This document shows positions 55,501-64,000 of a stretch of 64,000 bases of DNA, piece after piece. The translations under genes were made by a program, and so were the position numbers. Source of the DNA: Hyphomicrobium_A sp963817485 (lineage in GTDB: Bacteria > Pseudomonadota > Alphaproteobacteria > Rhizobiales > Hyphomicrobiaceae); contig CAWFOR010000003.1 in NCBI GenBank assembly GCA_963817485.1, positions 1-64,000 on the forward strand, read 5' to 3'. The number at the start of each line of letters is the position of its first letter. Positions within the stretch are counted from its first letter, which is position 1. The notes beneath the pieces were generated by a model. The model was not told where the DNA came from. It saw only the letters and a program-made list of their open reading frames with translations, and made no database searches.

Positions 55501-56496
55501 ATGACGCTTCCTGCGTTCAATATGCGTCAGCTTTTGGAAGCTGGCGTGCACTTCGGCCACCAGTCGCATCGCTGGAACCCCAAGATGGCGCCCTTCATCT
55601 ACGGCGCCCGCAACAACATTCATATCATCGACCTCACGCAGACGACGCCGATGCTGCATCAGGCGCTGATGAAGGTCTCCGACACGGTCGCCGGCGGCGG
55701 CCGCGTGCTGTTCGTCGCGACGAAGCGGCAGGCGTCGGGCTCGATCGCGGACTCGGCCAAGCGCAGCGCGCAGTATTTCATCAACCATCGCTGGCTCGGC
55801 GGCACGCTGACGAACTGGAAGACGATCTCCCAGTCGATCCGCCGCCTGCGTCAGCTCGACGACATCCTCGCCGATCCGCAGGGCCGCACCAAGAAAGAGG
55901 TGCTCAACGTCACGCGCGAGCGCGAAAAGCTGGACAAGGCGCTGGGCGGCATCAAGGACATGGGCGGCACGCCCGATCTGCTGTTCGTGATCGACACCAA
56001 CAAGGAGAGCATCGCCATCAAGGAGGCGAAGAAGCTCAACATTCCGATTGTGGCGATCGTCGACACCAACTGCGATCCCGACGGCATCGACTTCCCGATC
56101 CCTGGCAACGATGACGCCGGACGCGCGATCACGCTCTACTGCGACCTCGTCGCGCGCGCCGCGCTCGACGGGCTGGAGCGCAGCCAGACGGCGGCCGGCG
56201 TCGACGTCGGCGCCTCCGAGGCGCCTCCGGCGGAAGCGCTGCCGGGCAAGCCCGCGGAATTCCGTGGCATCGAGGCTCCGCGCGGAGAGGCCGACGACCT
56301 GAAGCGGATCACCGGGATCACGCCGAAGATCGAGCAGCGCCTCAACGACGCGGGCGTCTTCCACTTCTGGCAGCTCGCCGATCTCGATGCCGAGCAGATG
56401 GGCGCGCTCGACCGCAAGCTGCGCCTCAAGGGCCAGATCGAGAAGGAAGAGTGGTCGGCGCAGGCGAAGAAGTTCGTCGAAGCCACCGCGGCGTAA
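55501..56496 (+). CDS. rpsB: 30S ribosomal protein S2 with C-terminal HhH extension
   Basis: S2 is the late-assembling small-subunit protein. The core (about residues 1-235) is normal: M-R-Q-L-L-E-A-G-V-H-F-G-H-Q, W-N-P-K-M, L-G-G-T-L-T-N-W. After it comes an Ala/Pro-rich linker (about 236-260) and a domain of about 65 residues with D-D-L-K-R-I-T-G-I-T-P-K-I-E-Q-R-L-N-D-A-G, typical of a helix-hairpin-helix fold also seen at C-termini of other alphaproteobacterial proteins. 331 aa against about 240 in E. coli. AAAGGA lies before the ATG. Confidence 0.96.
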   Translation: MTLPAFNMRQLLEAGVHFGHQSHRWNPKMAPFIYGARNNIHIIDLTQTTPMLHQALMKVSDTVAGGGRVLFVATKRQASGSIADSAKRSAQYFINHRWLGGTLTNWKTISQSIRRLRQLDDILADPQGRTKKEVLNVTREREKLDKALGGIKDMGGTPDLLFVIDTNKESIAIKEAKKLNIPIVAIVDTNCDPDGIDFPIPGNDDAGRAITLYCDLVARAALDGLERSQTAAGVDVGASEAPPAEALPGKPAEFRGIEAPRGEADDLKRITGITPKIEQRLNDAGVFHFWQLADLDAEQMGALDRKLRLKGQIEKEEWSAQAKKFVEATAA

Positions 56497-56576
56497 GACG
56501 GCCCGCGCAATCGGCATCATCTTCCTGTCAACCAGCGGGCGCAGCGTGAGCGCGCCCGCCAAATGAGAGCTCACCC

Positions 56577-57497
56577 ATGACGATTTCCGCGAGCCTGGTG
56601 AAGGAACTGCGCGAGAAGACCGGCGCCGGGATGATGGACTGCAAGACCGCGCTCACCGAGGTGAAGGGCGACATCGAGGCCGCCGTCGATTGGCTGCGCA
56701 AGAAGGGTCTGTCGAAGGCTGCCAAGAAGGCCGGGCGCATCGCTGCCGAAGGTCTCATCGGCATCCACACCGCGGGCAACGCCGGGGCGATGGTCGAGGT
56801 GAACTCCGAGACCGACTTCGTCGCGCGCAACGAGCAGTTCCAGGACATGGTGACGAAGATCGCCGCGCTCGCCGCCAAGGCGAAGGGCGATCTCGCAAAG
56901 CTGCTCGCCACGACCTACCCGGGCGGGAAGGCGACGGTCGAAGACCAAGTCAAGGAGATGATCGCGACGATCGGCGAGAACATGACGGTGCGCCGCACGG
57001 CTGCGCTCGAGGTGCCGAAGGGCGCCGTGGGCTCGTATATGCATAGCCAGGTGGTGCCGGGCCTCGGCAAGATCGGCGTGCTGGTCGCGCTTGCCTCCGA
57101 CGGCAAGAACACCGACGAGCTGTCCGCGCTCGCGCGCCAGATCGCCATGCACGTTGCCGCCACCAATCCGGTGGCGCTCGATCTTGCCGGCGTTCCCTCC
57201 GAGACGCTCGAGCGCGAGAAGGCGATCCTCGCCGACAAGAACAAGGGCAAGCCGCCGCAGGTGCTGGAGAAGATCGTCGCGAGCGGCCTCAAAAGCTACG
57301 CCAAGGACAACTGCCTCCTGGATCAGTCCTATATCCACGATCCTTCAAAGACCGTGACGCAGGTGCTGAAGGAGGCCGAGGGCAAGGTCGGCGCCCCGGT
57401 GAAGATCGCCGGCTTCGCGCGCTACGCGCTGGGCGAAGGCATCGAGAAGAAAGAGGACGATTTCGCCGCCGAGGTCGCCGCGGCGGCGCGCGGTTGA
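56577..57497 (+). CDS. tsf: Elongation factor Ts
   Basis: Nucleotide-exchange factor for EF-Tu, 306 aa. N-terminal UBA-like domain followed by T-G-A-G-M-M-D-C-K and the T-D-F-V-A-R-N motif that contacts EF-Tu, then the paired dimerisation-like domain with H-V-A-A-T-N-P. Eighty nt after rpsB, as is usual. Confidence 0.97.
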   Translation: MTISASLVKELREKTGAGMMDCKTALTEVKGDIEAAVDWLRKKGLSKAAKKAGRIAAEGLIGIHTAGNAGAMVEVNSETDFVARNEQFQDMVTKIAALAAKAKGDLAKLLATTYPGGKATVEDQVKEMIATIGENMTVRRTAALEVPKGAVGSYMHSQVVPGLGKIGVLVALASDGKNTDELSALARQIAMHVAATNPVALDLAGVPSETLEREKAILADKNKGKPPQVLEKIVASGLKSYAKDNCLLDQSYIHDPSKTVTQVLKEAEGKVGAPVKIAGFARYALGEGIEKKEDDFAAEVAAAARG

Positions 57498-57627
57498 GCC
57501 TGCTGTCCCGCGCGATGCCATGTTCGTCCCTAGGCGAATCCCTCGTTCCTGCGTTAGGTAGAACGCGTGCGGACGGCCATCGGCCGCCCGCGCCGCGCTT
57601 ATAGGCAAAGCGAGGAGGGCGCCGATC

Positions 57628-58362
57628 ATGGCCGGTAGCGGGACACCGCTCGCCTACAAGCGGTTGCTGCTGAAGCTTTCGGGCGAGGCCCTGATGGGCA
57701 AGGGCCCTGCCGGCATCGACGTCGCCGTCGTCGACCGGCTCGCCCGTGACATCGCCGAAGCCGTGGCCGCCGGATGCGAGATTGCCGTCGTCGTCGGCGG
57801 CGGCAACATCTTCCGCGGGCTGGCCGGCGCTGCCAAGGGGATGGATCGGGCGACGGCCGACTACATGGGCATGCTCGCGACCGTGATGAACGCGCTCGCG
57901 CTGCACGGCGCGCTCGAGAATGCCAAAACCCCCGCGCGCGTGATGTCCGCCATCCCGATGCCGACGGTGTGCGAGAGCTACATCCGCCCCAAGGCCTTGC
58001 AGCACATCGAGGCGGGCCGCGTCGTCATCTTCGCCGCCGGCACGGGCAACCCGTTTTTCACCACCGACACCGCCGCGACGCTACGCGCCATCGAGATGGG
58101 GTGCGATGCCGTGGCCAAGGCGACGAAAGTCGATGGCGTCTACGATGCCGATCCGCGCAAGGTCCCCACCGCCAAGCGCTTCGACCGGTTGACATATTCA
58201 GAGGTATTATCCCGCGATCTCAAGGTGATGGACGGGGCGGCAATCGCCCTTGCTCGCGACAATGGACTTCCGGTAATTGTTTTTTCTATCGAAGAAGCAG
58301 GCAATCTGCTCAAGGTTTTGCGCGGAGAAGGACGGGTGACCGTCATCGAGGGATCGGCCTGA
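57628..58362 (+). CDS. pyrH: UMP kinase
   Basis: Phosphorylates UMP to UDP; amino-acid-kinase family. 244 aa. K-L-S-G-E-A-L at the ATP site, V-V-G-G-G-N-I-F-R-G, D-Y-M-G-M-L-A-T, and T-T-D-T-A-A-T-L-R-A. GGAGGG precedes the ATG. Confidence 0.97.
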   Translation: MAGSGTPLAYKRLLLKLSGEALMGKGPAGIDVAVVDRLARDIAEAVAAGCEIAVVVGGGNIFRGLAGAAKGMDRATADYMGMLATVMNALALHGALENAKTPARVMSAIPMPTVCESYIRPKALQHIEAGRVVIFAAGTGNPFFTTDTAATLRAIEMGCDAVAKATKVDGVYDADPRKVPTAKRFDRLTYSEVLSRDLKVMDGAAIALARDNGLPVIVFSIEEAGNLLKVLRGEGRVTVIEGSA

Positions 58363-58437
58363 CGGCCACGCGCGAGGCGGTATTTGGATCCGCCCGGCTT
58401 TTGGTCCTGACGCGACAGCGGCGTCGAAGGAGAGGAA

Positions 58438-59001
58438 ATGGCAAGCGGCCAATTTGACATCGCCGAGCTCGACAAGCGCATGCGCGCGTCGCTCGAAGCA
58501 TTGAAGCGCGAGCTCTCGGGCCTGCGCACGGGGCGTGCGAGCACGCACCTGCTCGATCCCATCCAGGTGAACGTGTACGGGTCCAAGATGCCGCTCAATC
58601 AGGTGGCGACCATCTCGGTGCCGGAGCCGCGCACGATCTCGGTGCAGGTCTGGGACAAGAGCAACGTCTCCGCTGTCGACAAGGCGATCCGCGAGGCGAA
58701 CCTCGGCATCAATCCGGTTGTCGACGGCGCGCTGATCCGGCTGCCGATCCCGACGCTGACGGCGGATCGGCGTCAGGAGCTCGCCAAGCTCGCGCACAAG
58801 TATGCGGAGCACTCGCGCGTTGCGGTTCGCAACGTGCGCCGCGAGGGCATGGAGCTTCTGAAGAAGCTCGAAAAAGACTCCAAAATGAGCCAGGACGAGC
58901 ATCACAAGGCCTCCGCCAAGGTGCAGGAGCTGACGGATAAGCTCATCAAAGAGATAGACGACACACTCGCGACCAAGGAAACCGAGATACACAAGGTGTA
59001 A
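58438..59001 (+). CDS. frr: Ribosome recycling factor
   Basis: Splits post-termination ribosomes with EF-G. 187 aa. L-R-T-G-R-A-S near residue 30, P-L-N-Q-V-A-T-I-S, and the C-terminal helix V-A-V-R-N-V-R-R-E-G with S-Q-D-E. GGAGAGGAA before the start. Follows pyrH after 75 nt. Confidence 0.97.
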   Translation: MASGQFDIAELDKRMRASLEALKRELSGLRTGRASTHLLDPIQVNVYGSKMPLNQVATISVPEPRTISVQVWDKSNVSAVDKAIREANLGINPVVDGALIRLPIPTLTADRRQELAKLAHKYAEHSRVAVRNVRREGMELLKKLEKDSKMSQDEHHKASAKVQELTDKLIKEIDDTLATKETEIHKV

Positions 59002-59053
59002 GGTTGGGTAAGCCTCAAGCCCTTATCCTGGCCTGCAACCGAAAGCCCGCCTG

Positions 59054-59812
59054 GTGAAAGACATTAACGAAACCGCCGCGATACGCGAGACCGAGGACGC
59101 CTCCCCTCGACACATCGCCATCATCATGGACGGCAACGGCCGCTGGGCCGCCAAGCACGGGCTGCCGCGCTCGATCGGACATCGCAAGGGCGTGGAGGCG
59201 GTGCGGCGCACGGTGCGCGCGGCGATCGACCTCGGCATCCCCTACCTGACGCTCTACAGCTTCTCCTCGGAGAACTGGTCGCGCCCGGCCGAGGAAATCG
59301 CCGACCTCATGGGGCTTATGAAGCGCTTCATCCGCCGCGACCTCGCCGAGCTGCATCAAGCCGGCGTACGCATCGTCGTGATCGGCGAGCGCACCAATGT
59401 CGACCCCGAGCTCATGGCCCTCATCGACGAGGGCTGCGAGCTCACGCGCGAAAACCAGGTGCTGACGCTCGTCATCGCCTTCAACTATGGAGCGCGCGCC
59501 GAGATCGCCAAGGCCGCGCGCAAGCTCGCCGAGGAGGTCGCCGCCGGGCGCATGCGGCCGGAGGACGTCACCGTCGAAAGGCTGAGCGGCGCGCTCGACA
59601 CCGCCGGCATTCCCGATCCCGACCTGCTCGTGCGCACCAGTGGCGAGATGCGGCTGTCGAACTTTCTGCTGTGGCAGTGCGCCTACACGGAGTTCGTTTT
59701 CATCGATGCCTGCTGGCCCGAGTTCGGCCGCGAGCTGCTCGAGGAGGCTCTCGCCCGCTATCGCGCACGCGAGCGCCGCTTCGGCGGCCGCTCCAAGCTC
59801 TCCACGGCGTAA
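59054..59812 (+). CDS. uppS: Undecaprenyl diphosphate synthase (isoprenyl transferase)
   Basis: Cis-prenyltransferase making the C55 carrier for cell-wall synthesis. 252 aa from a GTG. Catalytic Asp26 in I-I-M-D-G-N-G-R-W-A, then G-H-R-K-G, F-S-S-E-N-W-S-R-P, and the C-terminal R-T-S-G-E-M-R-L-S-N-F-L-L-W-Q. cdsA follows after 11 nt. Confidence 0.96.
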   Translation: MKDINETAAIRETEDASPRHIAIIMDGNGRWAAKHGLPRSIGHRKGVEAVRRTVRAAIDLGIPYLTLYSFSSENWSRPAEEIADLMGLMKRFIRRDLAELHQAGVRIVVIGERTNVDPELMALIDEGCELTRENQVLTLVIAFNYGARAEIAKAARKLAEEVAAGRMRPEDVTVERLSGALDTAGIPDPDLLVRTSGEMRLSNFLLWQCAYTEFVFIDACWPEFGRELLEEALARYRARERRFGGRSKLSTA

Positions 59813-59823
59813 GGGGCAAGCCG

Positions 59824-60684
59824 ATGTCCGATAACCTCGCTGTGTCCGAGACGGAGCGACGTGGCGGAGGCGGCCTGTCGCAGAACTTGCGGGCGCGCAT
59901 CCTGTGGGGCAGCGTGCTCGCCGCAGTTGCCCTCTTGCTCACATATGCGGGGCCGATCCCGTTCGCAGTGTTCGTGCTCGTCGTTGCGCTGTTCGTGAGC
60001 TGGGAATGGGGCCGTATGGTGCGCGGTGTGAGCGCCGACGTCGCCTTCTATGTGCAGGCGATCGCAGTCACTGCGGCGATTGCGCTGACGACGGCCGGCT
60101 ATGCCGCTCTCGCGGTCGCCGTCATCGTGACGGCTGCGATCATTTTCGTACCGCTCGTGTTCGGTCGCGGGGCGCGGCTCTCCGCGCTCGGCGCCTTCTA
60201 CGTCGGGCTGCCGTCGATCTCGCTCGTCTGGGTGCGGCAGGACGCGCCTTACGGGTTTCTGGCGGTGCTGCTCATCTTCGCGGTCGTGTGGTCGTCGGAT
60301 ATCGCCGCCTATGCGGCCGGGCGTACGATCGGCGGGCCGAAGCTGTGGCCGCGCATCTCACCCAACAAGACGTGGGCCGGGCTCGTCGGCGGAACCCTCG
60401 CGTGCGTCATAGCGGGCGCGATCTTTGCGCAGATCATCGACGCCTCGCCGCTGCGGCTGATGCTGCTGGCGCTGGGCCTCGGGCTCGTGGCCCAGGCCGG
60501 CGACCTCGGGGAATCGGCCCTGAAACGCCTGTTCGGCTTCAAGGATGCGAGTGGCTTGATCCCCGGCCATGGTGGGTTCATGGACCGCATGGATAGCATC
60601 GTTGCGGTTGCGGTCGTTGCAGGCATGATCGCGTTCGCGATCGATCCGCACGCTCCAGCCCAGGCTCTTCTGTTCGGCGTCTGA
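59824..60684 (+). CDS. cdsA: Phosphatidate cytidylyltransferase
   Basis: Makes CDP-diacylglycerol for phospholipid synthesis. 286 aa, about seven membrane helices. The signature is near the C-terminus: G-D-L-G-E-S-A-L-K-R ... K-D-A-S-G-L-I-P-G-H-G-G-F-M-D-R-M-D-S; also I-S-P-N-K-T-W-A-G. Its TGA shares a base with the dxr ATG (TGATG). Confidence 0.95.
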   Translation: MSDNLAVSETERRGGGGLSQNLRARILWGSVLAAVALLLTYAGPIPFAVFVLVVALFVSWEWGRMVRGVSADVAFYVQAIAVTAAIALTTAGYAALAVAVIVTAAIIFVPLVFGRGARLSALGAFYVGLPSISLVWVRQDAPYGFLAVLLIFAVVWSSDIAAYAAGRTIGGPKLWPRISPNKTWAGLVGGTLACVIAGAIFAQIIDASPLRLMLLALGLGLVAQAGDLGESALKRLFGFKDASGLIPGHGGFMDRMDSIVAVAVVAGMIAFAIDPHAPAQALLFGV

Positions 60685-61931
60685 TGTCTCAGGGTTCCAT
60701 AGACGGCGCAACGGCCTCTTCCCCGGCTTCAGGTCCGGCGCGGGGAGAGAAGGCTGCGACGGCGCGCAAACGCCTGACGATCCTCGGCGCGACCGGCTCC
60801 ATCGGCAGAAGCACTCTCGATCTCATCGCGCACCACCCCGATGCCTTCGAGATCGTGGCAATCACCGCGCAGAGCAGCGTCGCCGAGCTCGCCAAGGCCG
60901 CGCGCCAGACCAACGCCCGCCTCGCCGTGATCGGCGATCCAGGGCTCTACGGCGAGCTCGAGGCCCTGCTTGCCGGGACCGCAACAAGAGTCGCCGCCGG
61001 ACCCGCTGCCGTCGTTGCCGCCGCCGCCGAGCCCGCCGACTGCGTGCTGGCGGCGATCGTCGGTGCGGCCGGGCTCGAGCCGACGTTCGAGGCGGCGCGG
61101 CAGGGCCGGCGCCTGGCGCTCGCCAACAAGGAGTGCCTCGTGTCCGCGGGCGAGGTGTTCATGTCGGCCATCGCGGAGGCCGGCACCGAGCTTCTTCCCG
61201 TCGACAGCGAGCACTCCGCGGCACTGCAGGCGCTCGCCGGCGCGGAGCCCGAGAGCATCGAGACGATCGTGCTCACGGCATCGGGCGGCCCGTTCCGCAC
61301 CTGGAGCGCGGAGCGCTTGGCGCGGGCCACGCCGGCTGAGGCGCTGCGCCATCCCAACTGGTCGATGGGCGCCAAGATCACCATCGATTCCGCCACGCTG
61401 ATGAACAAGAGCCTGGAGCTGATCGAGGCCTATCATCTGTTTCCCGTGCGCGCCGACCAGCTCGGCATCGTCGTGCACCCGCAGTCGATCGTGCACTGCC
61501 TCGTCAGCTACACCGACGGCTCGGTGCTGGCGCAGCTCTCATCGCCCGACATGCGCACGCCGATTGCGCTCGCGCTTTCCTGGCCCCGACGCATGGCGAC
61601 GCCGACACGGCGGTTGGACCTCGTCGCGCTGGGAAGCCTCACCTTCGAGGCTCCCGACGAGGTGCGCTTTCCCGCGCTCAGGCTCGGCCGCGAGGCGCTG
61701 CGCTTAGGGGGAACGGCGCCGGCCGTGCTCAACGCCGCCAACGAGATCGCGGTCGAAGCCTTCCTCAAGGGTGCAATCGGCTTCTGCGCCATCGCCGACG
61801 TGACCGCAGCCACTCTCGAAGCGGCGGGCGCGCGGGGCCTGATGGCGCCCGCAGCGGGGCTAACCGATATTCTAGCTGTCGATGCCGAGGCGCGGCGTCT
61901 GGCACAATCCCTGCTCAGTCGCTATGTGTAG
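60684..61931 (+). CDS. dxr: 1-deoxy-D-xylulose 5-phosphate reductoisomerase
   Basis: Second enzyme of the MEP isoprenoid pathway, using NADPH. 415 aa with an N-terminal extension of about 30 residues before L-T-I-L-G-A-T-G-S-I-G-R-S-T. A-N-K-E-C-L-V-S-A-G, the metal site D-S-E-H-S-A, and N-W-S-M-G-A-K-I-T-I-D-S-A-T-L-M-N-K are intact. Overlaps cdsA by one base. Confidence 0.97.
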   Translation: MSQGSIDGATASSPASGPARGEKAATARKRLTILGATGSIGRSTLDLIAHHPDAFEIVAITAQSSVAELAKAARQTNARLAVIGDPGLYGELEALLAGTATRVAAGPAAVVAAAAEPADCVLAAIVGAAGLEPTFEAARQGRRLALANKECLVSAGEVFMSAIAEAGTELLPVDSEHSAALQALAGAEPESIETIVLTASGGPFRTWSAERLARATPAEALRHPNWSMGAKITIDSATLMNKSLELIEAYHLFPVRADQLGIVVHPQSIVHCLVSYTDGSVLAQLSSPDMRTPIALALSWPRRMATPTRRLDLVALGSLTFEAPDEVRFPALRLGREALRLGGTAPAVLNAANEIAVEAFLKGAIGFCAIADVTAATLEAAGARGLMAPAAGLTDILAVDAEARRLAQSLLSRYV

Positions 61932-62106
61932 CGCCAGGCGCAGCGCGAGCCTCCACTGCAAAGACGAGGCTCGGGCATGGACAAGGGCGGTTATGGCCGC
62001 AATCGTGGCTTAACCACGCAGAATCGGGCCTGTCCCGAAATGACAGGTTCGATGCGGACGACGCTTTAGGGCTCGCCCGCAGAGCAAAACAAGGAGAGCA
62101 AGGTTA

Positions 62107-63259
62107 ATGCTTTCGTTCCTCGCCACACCGATGTCGGCGGTTCTTGCCGTGGTGTCCTTCCTCGTCGTGCTCAGCATCGTGGTCTTCGTCCACGAGTTCG
62201 GCCACTTCATCGTCGCGCGCTGGTGCGGCGTCGCGGTTCGCACCTTCTCCATCGGCTTTGGGCGGGAGATCTGGGGCTTCACCGATCGCAAGGGTACGCG
62301 CTGGCGCGTCGCCTGGATTCCGCTCGGCGGCTACGTGAAGTTCGTGGACGACGAGAATGCCGCGAGCCAGCCGTCGCAGGATACGCTCGAGCGCATGACG
62401 CCGGAGGAGCGCCGCGGCGCCTTCCAAACGAAGGCCGTCTGGCAGCGTGCAGCCGTGGTGTTCGCCGGGCCGGCCGCGAATTTTCTTCTCGCGATTCTGA
62501 TCTACGCCGCCGTGAACTTCACCGTCGGCGTCCATACCATCGCGCCGCGCATCGGCGAGGTGAAGGCGGGGATGCCGGCGGCCGCCGCCGGCTTCCAGCC
62601 GGGTGACGTGATCACCAGCATCGACGGCGATCCGATCGTAGGTTTCGAGGACGTGCAGCGCATCATCGCCGGCAACGGCGACCGCAAGCTCAGCTTCGGC
62701 ATCGATCGCGGTGGGCAGAAGCTGACGCTGGAAGTGACGCCCGAAGGTCCAGGAGCAGAGCGACAACTTCGGCGGCACGTTCCGGCGCGGGCTCATCGGA
62801 ATCACCCCCTCCGTCAAACCCGAGGCCATCGAGACGAAAAAGGTGGGATTCGTGGAGGCCGTGGGCCTGGGCGTGCGCGAGACCTACATGGACATCGCGC
62901 AGACGCTGCAGGGCATCGGCGATATCCTCACGCGCCGGCAGGCGGCCGACCAGATGGGCGGACCGATCCTGATGGCACAGGTGACGGCGAAGGTTGCTGG
63001 CCTCGGCGTCGAGCCGATGCTGCGCTGGATCGCTTTTATCTCGGCGAACATTGGCTTTTTGAACCTGCTGCCGATACCCATCCTCGATGGCGGGCATCTC
63101 TTGTTTTACGCGATCGAGGCCGTGCGCCGGCGCCCCTTGAGCCGACGCATGCAGGAGATCGGCTTCCAGATCGGCATCGCGCTCGTTCTAATGCTCATGG
63201 TGTATGTAAATATGAACGATATTTTGCGGGTGTGGCGGCAGTGGACCAATGCGGGTTAA
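62107..63259 (+). CDS. rseP: RIP metalloprotease RseP, frameshifted in this sequence
   Basis: Membrane zinc protease for anti-sigma and other substrates. The first frame (from ATG 62107) has the H-E-F-G-H metal motif, G-P-A-A-N-F-L-L-A-I and a PDZ domain, and is correct to about residue 212 (L-E-V-T-P). The next frame gives V-Q-E-Q-S-D-N-F-G-G-T-F and runs through N-L-L-P-I-P-I-L-D-G-G-H to the stop at 63259. Removing one C from CCC at 62740-62742 joins them as T-P-K-V-Q-E-Q for a 383-aa protein. rseP is usually essential, so an error is more likely than a real mutation. Confidence 0.9.
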
Positions 63260-63465
63260 ATGGCGTTCAGTGACGTAATCTTGCCACTTCCGCACCCCTT
63301 TCTTGATCGTTAAAAGCAGTACGTCGAGAGGGAGCGCGTTAACAAAAAGATTCCGGCCCTAGAGGCCTTTAAGCGCGCTAAGTGATCATGTGCGGTGCAG
63401 GGCCCGAAGCCGACGGGTGCTGCGGCCGAGGGGGAGTTCGGCAAATAACGAGGGCATATCCGCGG

Positions 63466-64000
63466 ATGCCTCTGGTTCGATCCATGTCGGTGAGAATTCG
63501 CCGCCTGCTGTTAGTCATGGCGCTGATCTCACCGGGGGTGCTGTTCGCCCCTGCCGCTTTGGCCGCGCAACCCGCAGCGGCTACGGCGAACGCGATCCGG
63601 GCGATCAATGTGGACGGCAACCGGCGCGTCGAGCCGGAGACCGTCCGCTCCTACCTGCAGTTCGCGCCTGGCGACGCCTACGATCCGGGCAAGGTCGACG
63701 GCTCCATCAAGGCGCTGTTTGCCACCGGCCTCTTCTCCGACGTGCGCATCGACCGCAGCGGCGCCGATGTGATGGTTACCGTCGTCGAGAATCCGGTGAT
63801 CAATCAGATCGCATTCGAGGGTAACAGCGAGGTCGATACCGAGACCTTGCGCAACGAGGTGCAGTTGAAGCCGCGTGCGGTGTTCACGCGCGCCCGTGTG
63901 CAGTCGGACGTCCAGCGCATCCTCGACGTCTACCAGCGCCAGGGCCGTTACGCGGCAACCGTCGATCCCAAGATCATCGAGCTCGAGCAGGACCGCGTGA
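63466..64000 (+). CDS. bamA: Outer membrane protein assembly factor BamA (5' part)
   Basis: Core of the BAM complex that inserts beta-barrel proteins. Only the first 178 codons are in the window and the frame is open at 64000. Signal peptide, then POTRA 1 from A-I-R-A-I-N-V-D-G-N-R-R-V-E-P-E-T-V and the start of POTRA 2 at I-N-Q-I-A-F-E-G-N-S-E-V. ATG 63466 and ATG 63484 are both possible starts. Position after rseP is standard. Confidence 0.93.
   Translation, partial: MPLVRSMSVRIRRLLLVMALISPGVLFAPAALAAQPAAATANAIRAINVDGNRRVEPETVRSYLQFAPGDAYDPGKVDGSIKALFATGLFSDVRIDRSGADVMVTVVENPVINQIAFEGNSEVDTETLRNEVQLKPRAVFTRARVQSDVQRILDVYQRQGRYAATVDPKIIELEQDRV

Overview
The window is a high-GC alphaproteobacterial chromosome segment. 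Its gene order is the one usual in Hyphomicrobiales (Rhizobiales): tig-clpP-clpX-lon-hupB-tRNA-Val, then nuoA to nuoN-birA-rnj-mce-DUF1467-proS-lolC-lolD-dnaE, then rpsB-tsf-pyrH-frr-uppS-cdsA-dxr-rseP-bamA. No genus can be named from the sequence alone.

Region 1 (1 to about 13.4 kb) is accessory DNA. It has short, mostly hypothetical genes on both strands and many decayed ones. Recognisable items are an EF-hand lipoprotein, a PQQ-type sugar dehydrogenase, a DedA protein, a FadL-family porin, a Rap1a/Tai-type immunity protein, small phage-like proteins (an HGGxSTG-type protein, a small HTH protein), a serine-recombinase tail fused to a membrane anchor, and a frameshifted TadG/vWA pilus protein. 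A locus at 12.2-13.1 kb has a decayed partial copy at 6.9-7.2 kb. The region ends at 13326-13396 in a sequence that looks like the 3' part of a tRNA-Lys gene, which may mark an integration boundary.

Region 2 (13.5-27 kb) is housekeeping DNA: a GGDEF-EAL protein with a degenerate GGDEF motif, sulfurtransferase and cysteine synthase, tRNA-Leu, then the protein-quality-control cluster tig-clpP-clpX-lon and hupB, with clear rho-independent terminators after lon and hupB. tRNA-Val and tRNA-Asp are each followed by copies of a modular repeat: a conserved head of about 50 nt, then a string of perfect short-loop hairpins.

Region 3 (27-45.7 kb) is the complete 14-gene complex I operon, with a FlK-like thioesterase inserted between nuoC and nuoD and an 83-aa membrane protein between nuoF and nuoG. 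It runs by ATGA overlaps into birA and rnj, then mce and a DUF1467 gene.

Region 4 (45.7-55.3 kb) carries proS, lolC, lolD, dnaE, a YkuD-like protein that lacks its catalytic cysteine, and an RMD1/DUF155 protein. The ProRS is of the archaeal/eukaryotic type. Directly upstream is a 31-codon frame whose start matches the N-terminus of the usual alphaproteobacterial bacterial-type ProRS, and its stop overlaps the start of the present gene. This looks like an in-place gene replacement that left the start of the old gene behind.

Region 5 (55.3-64 kb) links translation (S2, EF-Ts, UMP kinase, ribosome recycling factor) to envelope synthesis (UppS, CdsA, Dxr, RseP, BamA); bamA runs off the window end.

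Four genes (an island gene near 4.4 kb, tadG, nuoC and rseP) are each broken by what looks like one extra base in a short G or C run. Two of these are core genes, so sequence errors are the simplest explanation. I found no CRISPR array, rRNA, complete insertion sequence or complete new defence system.
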